From Alistipes sp. UBA940 (GTDB taxonomy: Bacteria > Bacteroidota > Bacteroidia > Bacteroidales > Rikenellaceae): a stretch of DNA of 64,000 bases. How positions within the stretch are numbered: the first letter of the stretch is position 1; the number at the start of each line of letters is the position of its first letter. A model generated the notes under the pieces. That model was not told the origin of the DNA and searched no databases. It saw nothing but the letters and a program-made list of their open reading frames with translations. Positions 6,477-14,604 of this stretch are shown piece after piece. The position numbers were made by a program, and so were the translations under genes. The stretch spans positions 56,032-120,031 of the forward strand of contig DBDE01000043.1 of NCBI GenBank assembly GCA_002293425.1, given 5' to 3'.

Positions 6477-8945
6477 TTACTGGGCAAGGCAGCGGACGGA
6501 AAAACCGTTCGCATAATTGTTGCGATTCACCGGCCAAACGCCATTCGCGTTGAAGTTCAGGTTGTACCCGTTGGATCCGTCGTAGGGCGTAGAGGCCCAG
6601 TAGTTTCCGTTTGTACCCTGATTGTTCACAACACCCGTGTCCCAAGCACGGTACCCGGCTGCCGGTAAAACCTGCGTTGTAGGGTTCTGGAAGCCGTTTT
6701 CCACGGGGAATTTAGCCAGGCCCGGGGTTGTAGCCGTACCTGCCACAGGTGTTCCGGTAAAGTCAACACCGCCCACACTCCAGCTCTGAGGATAGCTGTG
6801 TCTCAGGGCCGCGTTGTTGTTGTGCCCCGGAGAGATGGTGTTGGTGTCGCCAACCCAGCCCGGGTTGAAACGCCAGTTGTAGTTGGCCACGCCCGGATCG
6901 GCTGCCGTTTCTGTGCGCCACGTAGTCCAGTAGGTGTTCGGATTATAGTTTGCCACAGGTGTACCGTTGGTGTTGGGCAACTTGGTGTCGGTACCGTTCA
7001 CGAAATAGATATTTTCGTACACCGTCGGCAGGCGCCACTGCTTGTTGTCGATCTTGCCCTTCTTGATGTCGTCGATGGACAATCCGGCCAGCTTACAGGG
7101 GTCGCCCTTGCCCGCCTTGACGTTGTCCAGGTTGTGGTATTCGGGATCCGAAACGTTCAACTTGCCCGCCACGAAGTCGGCGTTCACATACTGCGGAATG
7201 GTCAACCAGCCTTCATTGGCAGTACCCGCGGGAACAACGTCCGAAGGGTTGTAAGCGATGTCGGTCGCCGCATCGAATGTGTCACTGGTGGTCTCGGGAG
7301 CGATACCCACGATGCCACCGAACTTAAAGTAAGGCATCTTGTCGATGCTGTTAACATTGGTACCCCACTTGCCCACCTTCAACATACCTCCGTCCAGATA
7401 GAGGATATTGGCCTCGCCACCCGTGAAGCGGCGCACGCGGATTCTCTGGTCGAGGTCGGGATCGTCGTTCGAACGAACGATCACGTCGGCCTCCATATAT
7501 TCCAGCGAACCGCCGCCAACAGTCACCTCGAAAGTGTTTTTCCACGTCAAAGCGCGGGTTTCTACCGCAACGGGTTCGAGAGTGGTGGTGACCGAAATCG
7601 GGTTGTCCAGACCGCCCACAATGTATTTCACCTCGACGGTGGTATTGGCATCGTCCGAAGTGGTGGTGAAAATCATATTGGCAGGTTCGGCACCCGGGCC
7701 GTCGAGCACATTGAGTGTACCCAGCAGGTCGTCAGCGTCATTGTCGTCGAGCAACCACTCCACATTCTCATAAGCAGCAGCAACCGCAGCGGCATCGTCC
7801 GGATCGGCAAACACGACCACACTCTGAGCAGCATTTTCGCCGGGCTCGGTGGGAAGGGTGTTGTCCTCGCCATTGTTGTTGGTGTACCAGTCGTCTTCGA
7901 TAACCGAGCTCTTGTCCAGACCTGGTTCGAGACGGATGGTATAGCGATGATTGGCCAAAATATCGGTGTCCTCGCTAACCACGACCGGCAACAGGATAGG
8001 CTGGCCGCCCAGCGTACCTTCGACGATGATCTGGGTACCCGTTCCGTCGGCCTTGATGGTGGTCGGATAGAGGTAGAACACGCTCTGAGCCACCCAACGA
8101 TAGCCCGCTTCGGGATTCATATCGTCATAGGTCAAACCCGCACCGTTCAACGCTTCATAGTCGTCATAAGTGACGAGCGGATCGATAACCGTCGGATCGG
8201 CCGAACCGAAGATGGGGCCCAGGGCAGGTGCATCGGCAATGTAAACATTGGTCACCACAAAGATGTCGGACGCCGGAACACCAGCACCGTGATTGGGATT
8301 CTCGATGTCGAAACGCGCCTCACGACGGATCAACTCGCCCGTCTCCACAATCTTTCCGGTCAACACAAGCTCCTTCGAAACCGAGAAGAGCAGCCTCGTC
8401 GTAGCTCCGTCGGGCTTGGCAATGGGCACCAGGCCCGAACCGTTGTCGGGCAGAGCGTCGGTAAGCGAATTGACGAAATCGGCACCCGTGGGCAACGCAC
8501 CATCGTCCAACGCATCCTGAATAGCCGGGAACGTACCTTCGGCAAACGCGCCCGACGACTTGCCATTGGCCACGAAATAGAAAGTGTAGGTCTCGCCTAT
8601 GCGGCCCGGAGTGTCGATCCAATCCTGGTCGATGACGATGTGGTAGGTCTGACTGCCGCTACCGGCTTCGGTCGCGGTGGGAGCACCGATCTCATAGTCG
8701 ACACCCTCTTCGAGCAACATCACGTCGCCCGTGGCCGCCGCGGCATAAACACGAATGTCCGCAGCGTCGATGTCCCACTCAACGGAGGTTGCAATGTCGG
8801 CCCTGGTAACAAACGGGGCCTGGGGCGTCTTAAAGCTGAAGCTCAACGCCGCCGAATGACCCTCGATCTTCTGGGGGTCTTTGGCACACGATACCGCGCC
8901 GGCAAACATCAGCGCAGCAAGTGCATATTTCAAAACATTTTTCAT
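6477..8945 (-). CDS. Putative fimbrial tip adhesin, DGR variable protein
   Basis: The 822-aa protein has a lipoprotein signal (FAGAVSC), then the fimbrillin-type start APFVTRADIATSVEWDI, closely like the stalk gene next to it. The R in VTRA is a plausible maturation cleavage site, as in Porphyromonas FimA/Mfa1. The first ~370 residues look like a fimbrillin N-domain, followed by Ig-like beta-rich repeats (ALTWKNTFEV, IRVRRF), then a C-terminal C-type-lectin-like (FGE-sulfatase/major paralogous) domain from about 600 that ends NGFSVRCLAQ. The last 62 codons are VR. It is the last gene of the fimbrial operon, where tip or minor subunits usually lie. Tip role is inference; DGR target status is seen in sequence. 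Confidence 0.85.
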   Translation of the reverse strand: MKNVLKYALAALMFAGAVSCAKDPQKIEGHSAALSFSFKTPQAPFVTRADIATSVEWDIDAADIRVYAAAATGDVMLLEEGVDYEIGAPTATEAGSGSQTYHIVIDQDWIDTPGRIGETYTFYFVANGKSSGAFAEGTFPAIQDALDDGALPTGADFVNSLTDALPDNGSGLVPIAKPDGATTRLLFSVSKELVLTGKIVETGELIRREARFDIENPNHGAGVPASDIFVVTNVYIADAPALGPIFGSADPTVIDPLVTYDDYEALNGAGLTYDDMNPEAGYRWVAQSVFYLYPTTIKADGTGTQIIVEGTLGGQPILLPVVVSEDTDILANHRYTIRLEPGLDKSSVIEDDWYTNNNGEDNTLPTEPGENAAQSVVVFADPDDAAAVAAAYENVEWLLDDNDADDLLGTLNVLDGPGAEPANMIFTTTSDDANTTVEVKYIVGGLDNPISVTTTLEPVAVETRALTWKNTFEVTVGGGSLEYMEADVIVRSNDDPDLDQRIRVRRFTGGEANILYLDGGMLKVGKWGTNVNSIDKMPYFKFGGIVGIAPETTSDTFDAATDIAYNPSDVVPAGTANEGWLTIPQYVNADFVAGKLNVSDPEYHNLDNVKAGKGDPCKLAGLSIDDIKKGKIDNKQWRLPTVYENIYFVNGTDTKLPNTNGTPVANYNPNTYWTTWRTETAADPGVANYNWRFNPGWVGDTNTISPGHNNNAALRHSYPQSWSVGGVDFTGTPVAGTATTPGLAKFPVENGFQNPTTQVLPAAGYRAWDTGVVNNQGTNGNYWASTPYDGSNGYNLNFNANGVWPVNRNNYANGFSVRCLAQ
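6480..6666 (-). repeat. DGR variable repeat (VR)
   Basis: 187 bases identical to TR but for one A-to-T substitution in coding sense (plus base 6653). It covers the end of the tip-adhesin gene up to the last codon. TR has about 44 adenines by my count, so VR is almost in the template state, with Asn codons still unmutated. Confidence 0.95.
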
Positions 8946-8981
8946 AATCTGTGTCTATAAATTTGTTGTTTTCTTAGATGT

Positions 8982-10502
8982 TTAGTTGGCTGCGCGAACA
9001 ATGCTGATCGTCTTTTTGCCGTTGTCGTCATCCCAGCCGATGAGCTGGAATGTGGCGTCGAGAGCCTCGTCGGTATCGGTTATCACGAAGCGATACTGAT
9101 CGGTTGTCTCCTTGGTCGCACGGTCGTACATAGCCGTCTTGGTAACCGCGATAAGTCCATCAGCGTCGCCCGAGAGGATATAGGCCGTACCGAACTTCGA
9201 GGTCACGTCGATAACGAACTCGCCGTCGGCAACAGCCGTTCCCTGATCAATCGTCCAGGTGAAGGCCAGATCGGTGCTCTCGAAATCGGCCGCATTTGCG
9301 TTGGCGAGCTCGAAAGCGGCACCCAAAGTACCTGTGTAGTCGACACTCGGAGCCTCGTCGTTAACACGCGAACCCGGAGCGGCAGGCAAAATCTCGCCCG
9401 TGTCGTAATCCTGCGAAATGAGGTCGATGCTCATCTTGGTGGTGTTCACGCGCAGAATATATCGGTTGTTGCGCTTGATGTCCTTGTCGGCCACGATTGG
9501 CAAAACCTGCTCTACACCATTGTCGCCCTGACGGCCAAGGATGTAGATCTGGGTTTCGGTCGCCGGATCGTCGCCCAGCTTGGTGGGATAGAGATAGAAC
9601 ACCGCCGGAGCCACCGTCTCTTCGGTCAGATTGGTCGAACCCAGCTCGGTGTAATCGCTTGCGCTCAGGCCCGGAAGTTCAACCAGGTCGTGGAGCTCCA
9701 CGTCGGTCGCCCAATTGGTCGCATTGGCGTTGCCGAAAACGTAGCCCTTTTGTGCCGCGTTGGAAACCAAAATGCGAGTGATGACAAACGCACCCTTCGA
9801 CTCATCGCCCGGAATATCGTCGTGGTCGCCCTGAGCCTCGGGATTCTCGATGTCGAAACGCGCCACGGCACGCTCCAGCTGGCCACGCACCGAGGTGTTG
9901 CTCGAAATGGTCACCGGACCCACAACGTCGCTGAACAGCAGGTTCTTAGTGCTGTTGCCGGGAGTCTCGCCGTCCGGATGTTCGATGTCCTCCATCTGGC
10001 CGTCGGTCACGACCAAAGCCTTGGTCAACGCCTGCTTGAAGGTCGCCTCCGAAGCCGAGCTCAGATCGGGCGCACCCTTCATCGACGAGTTCGCATTGGC
10101 CACGAAGTAGAAGGTCACGTCCTTACCCGAGTTGGCAGTCAACCAATCTTCGGCCATGGTGATGGTGTACTTCTGCGAAGAGATCTCGTCGAAGTCGTCG
10201 TTGATCAAGTAGTCTTCGTCCGCTTCCAGCGTTTGGTCGCCGTTCCCAAGACGAAGTTTGCTCATCTGACCCATTTCCTGATCGCCCTGTCCCTGTTCGG
10301 CGATGGCAACATAAACATCGAGGGTCTTCACATTCCACTCGGCATCGGTCGCGATAGTTGCGCGGGTGACGAACGGGTGGTGAGGTTTGTCGAACGCAAT
10401 GGTCAGACCGAGTTTCTCCTTAGCCGGAGTGTCTGCCGGATCGTTCGTACACGACGCCAGCCCCACTGCAAGGACTGTCATCAAAATAAACAGTTTTTTC
10501 AT
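8982..10502 (-). CDS. Mfa1/FimA-like major fimbrial subunit
   Basis: The 506-aa protein opens with a lipoprotein signal ending GLASC, then HHPFVTRATIATDAEWNVKTLDVYVA, the fimbrillin pattern with a likely Arg maturation site shared with the next gene. Family members are exported as lipoproteins, cleaved by an outer-surface protease and polymerised by strand exchange into the fimbrial shaft. Beta-rich throughout; no lectin domain. It lies 42 bases after the anchor gene and 36 before the tip gene. A role as shaft subunit is inferred from length and order. Confidence 0.8.
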   Translation of the reverse strand: MKKLFILMTVLAVGLASCTNDPADTPAKEKLGLTIAFDKPHHPFVTRATIATDAEWNVKTLDVYVAIAEQGQGDQEMGQMSKLRLGNGDQTLEADEDYLINDDFDEISSQKYTITMAEDWLTANSGKDVTFYFVANANSSMKGAPDLSSASEATFKQALTKALVVTDGQMEDIEHPDGETPGNSTKNLLFSDVVGPVTISSNTSVRGQLERAVARFDIENPEAQGDHDDIPGDESKGAFVITRILVSNAAQKGYVFGNANATNWATDVELHDLVELPGLSASDYTELGSTNLTEETVAPAVFYLYPTKLGDDPATETQIYILGRQGDNGVEQVLPIVADKDIKRNNRYILRVNTTKMSIDLISQDYDTGEILPAAPGSRVNDEAPSVDYTGTLGAAFELANANAADFESTDLAFTWTIDQGTAVADGEFVIDVTSKFGTAYILSGDADGLIAVTKTAMYDRATKETTDQYRFVITDTDEALDATFQLIGWDDDNGKKTISIVRAAN

Positions 10503-10544
10503 AAAATAAAGTTGTTGGTTAATAAAAAAGTTTATATAAATAAA

Positions 10545-11630
10545 TTAATTCAAGGTTCCTCCTTCGGTCCAGTCGGCGACCGAAAGGCCGCCCATCGGAT
10601 TCATTATTATCTTGTCGCCGTCGATCACAATGTCTATTATATAGTCCTGCTTCAGCTCGTGATCGAGGTTATAGCCGAAGTGGGCAAAGTACTGTCCGAG
10701 ATCTATCTCGCGCGGCAACACCATCGGGTCGTTCTCGCCCCGCGTACCGTCGGGCGCAAAATAGAGTTTCATAATAAGCGGCGTTGCATTCTTCACCCGA
10801 TAATTGACAAACTGGCCCCAAACCTCGCTGTCGGCGTTCAAATAGGTGGTGTTGCTGTGGTCTATCACGTTGCCCCGCTCGAACTGCGAGTGGACCAAAT
10901 GGTGGATCACCCTGTTATCGCTCCACGGATAATCGTCGTGGGCGCGTGTATCGTGTTGCCGAGCCACAAAACTCCCCGCCGGATAGAGCCACTCGGGCAT
11001 CAACCTGTACTGCGAAACCACATCCTCCAACACCGCATAGTACGTTCCGCGCTTAGGAACCGGACTATTGCGCCACGTCACACGAAACCTCACCTGGAAA
11101 TGGGCATTCACCATATCCACCCTCACACGCGTCGCTCCACCCTCCTCCCTGACCGTGAAAGTGCGATAACCGTGAAACAACTCGCCGCACGGACCCCGGG
11201 TCCCGTCCTCGAAAGTGTCGGCGTTCTCCAACGTCATCCGCAAATCCTCCCTGTCCGTCATCCCTACCACCGGCAACTGTCCCGTACGCGCATCCCAAAC
11301 CGTACTGCAATCACCGTTGCCCACCGCCAGGATCGAATATTTGCCCGCCTCCAACTGCAACTCCGAGTTCATATAATCGGTACACATATCATCCGTCACC
11401 CGCCGAATGTGATAAAGTTTATCATTCTCGTCGAAAATATACTCGTCGATGAACTTCACCCAATACACAATCTTATTCTCGTCCGTAGTGTTCTCCTCGT
11501 TGTAATCATAGCGAAGCTGCACAGTGTAAGTGCAAATCTCTATCTCGTGCATATCCACGTCGCAACCCGCCAGCAAAGCAAAAAGCAACATCGCCGCTGT
11601 CGCCGCAAAATATTTCAAAGATCGTCTCAC
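10545..11630 (-). CDS. FimB/Mfa2-family fimbrial anchor subunit
   Basis: The 361-aa lipoprotein (LLFALLAGCDVD) continues MHEIEICTYTVQLRYDYN, with the sequence ELQLEAGKYSILAVGNGD and paired beta domains seen in FimB/Mfa2 anchors, which stay in the outer membrane and end or hold the fibre. Start is GTG at 11630, overlapping the previous stop as GTGA. The position between DUF3868 and the shaft gene matches the usual operon order in Bacteroidales. Confidence 0.82.
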   Translation of the reverse strand: MRRSLKYFAATAAMLLFALLAGCDVDMHEIEICTYTVQLRYDYNEENTTDENKIVYWVKFIDEYIFDENDKLYHIRRVTDDMCTDYMNSELQLEAGKYSILAVGNGDCSTVWDARTGQLPVVGMTDREDLRMTLENADTFEDGTRGPCGELFHGYRTFTVREEGGATRVRVDMVNAHFQVRFRVTWRNSPVPKRGTYYAVLEDVVSQYRLMPEWLYPAGSFVARQHDTRAHDDYPWSDNRVIHHLVHSQFERGNVIDHSNTTYLNADSEVWGQFVNYRVKNATPLIMKLYFAPDGTRGENDPMVLPREIDLGQYFAHFGYNLDHELKQDYIIDIVIDGDKIIMNPMGGLSVADWTEGGTLN

Positions 11631-12358
11631 TGTCCGCGTCTATTGTTGCGCCGGTACCGCCACACACCCTGTGCCTGCTCCTTGCAACTCTCGCACCCCT
11701 CCGGTACCTCTATTTCGGCCCTCTCCACCGCCTTCACCTGAGGCGCACGCGTCTGCACCTCCCTGACCACATAAACCACCCGCTCGGGAGGCGTGCCAAA
11801 CTGCTCTATCAGCCTCGCCGTACTCGCCAACCAACCCTTCGAACAACTCTGGCGATACTCCCTCACCATCAGCATTGCGCCCGCCATCCACCCCTGATAA
11901 GGCACGCTAAGGCGATAATGCAGATTATAGGAATCTCTTCTCTTAACCTTATCGTAAGTGTAAAAAGGTTCCGGAGCATACTCGTCACTCAGCAACTCGC
12001 GCCGCTTCTCCAACCGCGTCCTTATCGCGCTCGAATAGACCACCGTCGGCAACGCCATCTTCCGATCCGCATTCTCGATGGCAAACTCCAGCACTATCCG
12101 CCCGCCCCTTCGTATATTCACCCCGCTCGCCCGCACATCCACGTCGATCAACAACTCCTTCTCACTCACCCGCGACGAAATATTTGTAAACTCGATGCGC
12201 TGAACGCTTTGAGCTTCGCAAATGAAAAAATGAAAAAATGAAAAAATGAAAACAAGTAAAAGATTGCCGCGCCTCGCTCTCAATGACGGCGAACAACAAG
12301 TGTCATTGCGAGGAGAACAATGTTCGACGAAGCAATCTATATATCTCGATCTTTTCAT
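11627..12358 (-). CDS. DUF3868-type fimbrial operon protein, secreted
   Basis: About 243 aa if started at the ATG at 12358, which overlaps the DUF3575 stop (ATGA). After the signal peptide the body (QRIEFTNISSRVSEKELLIDVDVRA, PYQGWMAGAMLMVREYRQSC, TPPERVVYVVREVQ) fits the DUF3868 family found in Mfa/Fim operons; it is probably periplasmic or outer-membrane associated. The N-terminus is odd: about 30 residues come from a CATTGCGAGG-type palindromic repeat and the hydrophobic core FIFSFFHFFI is encoded by an 8-bp tandem repeat at 12222-12253. Slippage there would shift the frame. Start is less certain than the body. Confidence 0.75.
   Translation of the reverse strand: MKRSRYIDCFVEHCSPRNDTCCSPSLRARRGNLLLVFIFSFFHFFICEAQSVQRIEFTNISSRVSEKELLIDVDVRASGVNIRRGGRIVLEFAIENADRKMALPTVVYSSAIRTRLEKRRELLSDEYAPEPFYTYDKVKRRDSYNLHYRLSVPYQGWMAGAMLMVREYRQSCSKGWLASTARLIEQFGTPPERVVYVVREVQTRAPQVKAVERAEIEVPEGCESCKEQAQGVWRYRRNNRRGQ
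12222..12253. repeat. 8-bp tandem repeat inside a signal-peptide coding region
   Basis: Plus strand ATGAAAAA repeated at 12222, 12230 and 12238 and partly at 12246. On the coding strand the units read TTTTTCAT and encode the Phe-rich core of the DUF3868 protein's signal peptide. A unit length of 8 is not a multiple of three, so gain or loss of one unit changes frame. Confidence 0.8.
12284..12340. repeat. CATTGCGAGG-type dispersed palindromic repeat
   Basis: The stretch contains GTCATTGCGAGGAG and CGACGAAGCAATCT, the two arms of a palindromic repeat widespread in bacterial genomes. Here it lies within the 5' end of the DUF3868 reading frame. A partial copy (GTCATTGCGAGCGG) is at 21315-21328. 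Confidence 0.65.
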
Positions 12359-13041
12359 TTTATCATAAATGTGAGCGCAATGCCCGCTTTCGTGGGGCCG
12401 AAATAGTGGCGGTCGCGGCTCGCGGCCAGCTCGTCGCACTCGAAACAGGCGAATTTGTCGTAGTCGATATGCAGGTAACCGCCGCCCAAAGTGAACTCCA
12501 TCGCCCACCGACCGCCGCCCAACGGCATATGGTAACCCCAACTGATGCCCGCGCCCATCACGTCGCCCTTATAGCGATGACTGACAAACACGTCGGTCAA
12601 AAAGTCGACCTGGCCGATGTTGTACTCGCCATATATCGCGTGCAAGCCCACAAAGTGTCGCTCAAAACGCTGACAAAACCAATATCGGAACTCGGGCTGG
12701 ACAAACCAAATCTGGTTGGTCGACTCTTTTTGGAGCTGAAAAGGATTATACACCACACCCGTATCCATTGTCCAGCGGCGGGCAATTCCGAACTCAAAAC
12801 CGGCATTGAGCGTCGTTGTGGCCAGATATAGTGCGTTGGTCTTCACGGCAAACTTGGGCAGGTAGAGCTCGTCCGGGCGCGTTATCTGTTCGCCCGAAAC
12901 CAGATAGAGCTCCTGCTTGGGAACCGAACGGTAGGTCACGCGGCGCACCTGAGCAGAGGCCGGAAAGCTCCAGAACCAGCCCAGCATCAGGGTTGCGAAA
13001 ATAAGCGAATTAATCGCCCTATTTTTTCGATTTTTTGCCAC
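12355..13041 (-). CDS. DUF3575-family outer membrane protein, first fimbrial gene
   Basis: The 228-aa protein has a Sec signal (LMLGWFWSFPASAQ) and an outer-membrane beta-barrel-like body (KTNALYLATTTLNAGFEF, VVYNPFQLQ, FWYCQRF-type strand, GAGISWGYHMPLGGGRWAMEF, ending LTFMIK), the DUF3575 pattern that commonly opens Bacteroidales fimbrial operons. It is the first gene after the promoter at 13120-13152 and overlaps the next gene by ATGA. Probable role: outer-membrane part of fimbrial assembly (inference). Confidence 0.8.
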   Translation of the reverse strand: MAKNRKNRAINSLIFATLMLGWFWSFPASAQVRRVTYRSVPKQELYLVSGEQITRPDELYLPKFAVKTNALYLATTTLNAGFEFGIARRWTMDTGVVYNPFQLQKESTNQIWFVQPEFRYWFCQRFERHFVGLHAIYGEYNIGQVDFLTDVFVSHRYKGDVMGAGISWGYHMPLGGGRWAMEFTLGGGYLHIDYDKFACFECDELAASRDRHYFGPTKAGIALTFMIK

Positions 13042-13082
13042 GTAACCTACTCTTTATCAACACATTAGATGGTCTCTTCGTT

Positions 13083-13107
13083 ATCTGTCGCCTAAAAAGC
13101 GACAGAT
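13083..13107. repeat. Left inverted-repeat site of the invertible segment
   Basis: ATCTGTCGC (13083-13091), loop CTAAAAA, GCGACAGAT (13099-13107) is itself a hairpin. The right half extends to AAAAGCGACAGATGT (13095-13109), which recurs inverted at the right site: a 15-bp inverted pair. Confidence 0.75.
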
Positions 13108-13303
13108 GTTTTCACACGGCAAATGTAAAACATATTTTTTTATTTCTACAAATAAATCGTTAAAAAAATAAATATTTTTTGCCTATACATACGACGAACG
13201 ACCCTTGAATTAGGGGCCGTTCTGCGAGCTAATACTCTGGCTACAAGCCACTTATATCGCTAAGATAAACCGTCGTAATATAACTACACATCTGTCGCTT
13301 TTA
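13095..13303. promoter_or_regulatory. Putative invertible promoter segment
   Basis: About 180 bases of AT-rich DNA lie between two inverted copies of AAAAGCGACAGATGT, next to a tyrosine recombinase gene and upstream of a fimbrial operon. It holds one full promoter facing the operon (13120-13152). Inversion would turn that promoter away, so the sequenced orientation is ON. The arrangement matches known phase-variable surface operons of Bacteroidales; inversion itself is not shown. Confidence 0.7.
13120..13152 (-). promoter_or_regulatory. Promoter of the fimbrial operon, inside the invertible segment
   Basis: On the minus strand TTTG (13152-13149), 21 bases, then TACATTTG (13127-13120). Both boxes match the Bacteroidota consensus. 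Transcription would begin near the left inverted repeat, giving a leader of about 70-75 bases before the ATG at 13041. Confidence 0.75.
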
Positions 13304-13336
13304 AAGCGACAGATGTTAACGTAAAAGCGACAGATG
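13289..13336. repeat. Right inverted-repeat site plus extra half-site
   Basis: CATCTGTCGCTTT and TAAAGCGACAGATG (13289-13315) form a near-perfect palindrome. A further direct half-site AAAAGCGACAGATG follows at 13323-13336. Five copies of the GCGACAGAT core in 255 bases suggest recombinase binding and crossover sites. Confidence 0.75.
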
Positions 13337-13359
13337 GATTTTGAGAGTTTAAGAGTGGT

Positions 13360-13394
13360 GGTAAAAAATAAATCCCACCCTCTAAAAGGGTGGG
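13360..13394 (-). terminator. Terminator after the tyrosine recombinase gene
   Basis: AGGGTGGG, 5-base loop, CCCACCCT on the minus strand, followed by a T-rich run (ATTTATTTTTTAC). It should stop recombinase transcription before the invertible segment, so operon expression depends on the inner promoter. Confidence 0.8.
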
Positions 13395-13424
13395 AAATCG
13401 CACTAAAAACCTATAATAAATATA

Positions 13425-14450
13425 CTAAACCCTGACAGAATTGCCCACAGCAACGTCCGGCAACTTCCTCGGCCGACCGCGCGGACGCTTAGGCGGAGCA
13501 ACAACAGCATCCGACACCAACCGCGAAGCATCGTCCAACGAATTGAGGTACTCCTTGGTCTTCTTGTGGCTCTGATAGCCCAGCCCCTCGCTGATCAAGT
13601 CGATGGGCAAACCCGCGCTCTGGGCCACCGTAGCCCAGCTGTGACGCGCATCCTGGGTCGAAAAACGCTTATTTATCCCCAACAATTTCGCCACCCGTTT
13701 CAGCCTCTCGTTCTGCAACCTAAGGCCGTTCTCATACTGAAGCATAGGGTTTTTACGCGAATCGACAATCACCGGGAAAAGATACTCGCTCCCCTCCACC
13801 TGCGGCTCGAACCACTCCAAAATGCGCCTCATAGGCTCGTGAACCACAACCTCCACCAACTGCTCCGTCTTGCGCCGAGCATAGCGAATAACGTCGCCCT
13901 CACGATCGCTCTTTTTCAAAAAAGCCATATCGACAAAGCTCATCCCCCGCGCGTGATAGCAAAACAGAAAAATCGCCAACGCATTCCGCAAAGCAAGCGG
14001 CATCTCGCCCTCGACATCGAACTCCAACGCGGCCAACTGCTGCAACTCGTCCTGCGAAAGAGCCATCTTCTTGACCGTCGCAACACCCGTATACGTGGTC
14101 GAAAATGGGCTCACGGTGCGCTCCGTAACGATTTTTTCGGCCACGGCCTTATTGTAAATCGAGCGCAGCGTCCGCATATAAAACGAGATGGAATTGAGGT
14201 TCAGCCCCTGCTTTTTGAGATGTTTCTGAAAATCGCCCATCAGGGAAGAATTGATCTGCTCCAGCCTCAAATCTTCGCCGCAAAAGTCGACCAACCGCCT
14301 CACAGCCGTCCTATACGCCCGCGCGGTCCGGCCGAAACCGTCGTGCTCCAATTCGACAGCCAGCTTCTCGGCATAGCGCACCAAGCTACCGCCCACCTGC
14401 ACGGCAGACCGTAGCTTATCCACGATATCGTTTATTCCGTAATTTCTCAC
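13425..14450 (-). CDS. Tyrosine recombinase, probable fimbrial DNA invertase
   Basis: The 341-aa protein has an N-terminal SAM-like core-binding domain (about 20-115) and a catalytic domain with R168 (CYHARGMSF), K194 (RRKTEQ), R269 (DARHSWAT), H295 region (GYQSHKKT) and nucleophile Y301 (KEYL). The C-terminus (about 318-332) carries APPKRPRGRPRKL, an AT-hook-like motif not usual in these enzymes. It lies directly upstream of the inverted repeats and the fimbrial operon, has no phage genes around it, and is more likely a promoter invertase than an element integrase. Integration function cannot be excluded. Confidence 0.85.
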   Translation of the reverse strand: MRNYGINDIVDKLRSAVQVGGSLVRYAEKLAVELEHDGFGRTARAYRTAVRRLVDFCGEDLRLEQINSSLMGDFQKHLKKQGLNLNSISFYMRTLRSIYNKAVAEKIVTERTVSPFSTTYTGVATVKKMALSQDELQQLAALEFDVEGEMPLALRNALAIFLFCYHARGMSFVDMAFLKKSDREGDVIRYARRKTEQLVEVVVHEPMRRILEWFEPQVEGSEYLFPVIVDSRKNPMLQYENGLRLQNERLKRVAKLLGINKRFSTQDARHSWATVAQSAGLPIDLISEGLGYQSHKKTKEYLNSLDDASRLVSDAVVAPPKRPRGRPRKLPDVAVGNSVRV

Positions 14451-14604
14451 AGGGCAAAAACGGGTTAGCGAATTAACGCCGTAAAGATACGAATTTTTTG
14501 CCGAATTATTGCCTTTTTACTAACATTTTCTAACCGATTCGCTAACCACGCACTCTGAATCGACAGATATTTTTTTATTTGTAAAGTTTTTGTAACTTCG
14601 TATC

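Noticed and set aside
6798..8960. Very long plus-strand open frame (720 codons) opposite the tip-adhesin gene
   Set aside because: It is antisense to a gene with signal peptide and conserved fold, lacks any domain, and is His/Arg/Val-rich as expected for a shadow frame in GC-rich coding DNA.
13083..13336. Repeats of GCGACAGAT considered as a CRISPR array
   Set aside because: Spacing is irregular, the units are inverted relative to each other, and no cas genes are present in the window.
13425..14450. Tyrosine recombinase read as sign of a prophage or conjugative element
   Set aside because: No phage, mobilisation or relaxase genes are near, no tRNA with a direct repeat flanks the region, and inverted repeats with a promoter next to the gene fit an invertase better.
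14483..14490. -7 box for the recombinase gene (TATCTTTA)
   Set aside because: The last base deviates from the consensus and no TTTG is found at 19-21 bases upstream, so I do not list it as a feature.
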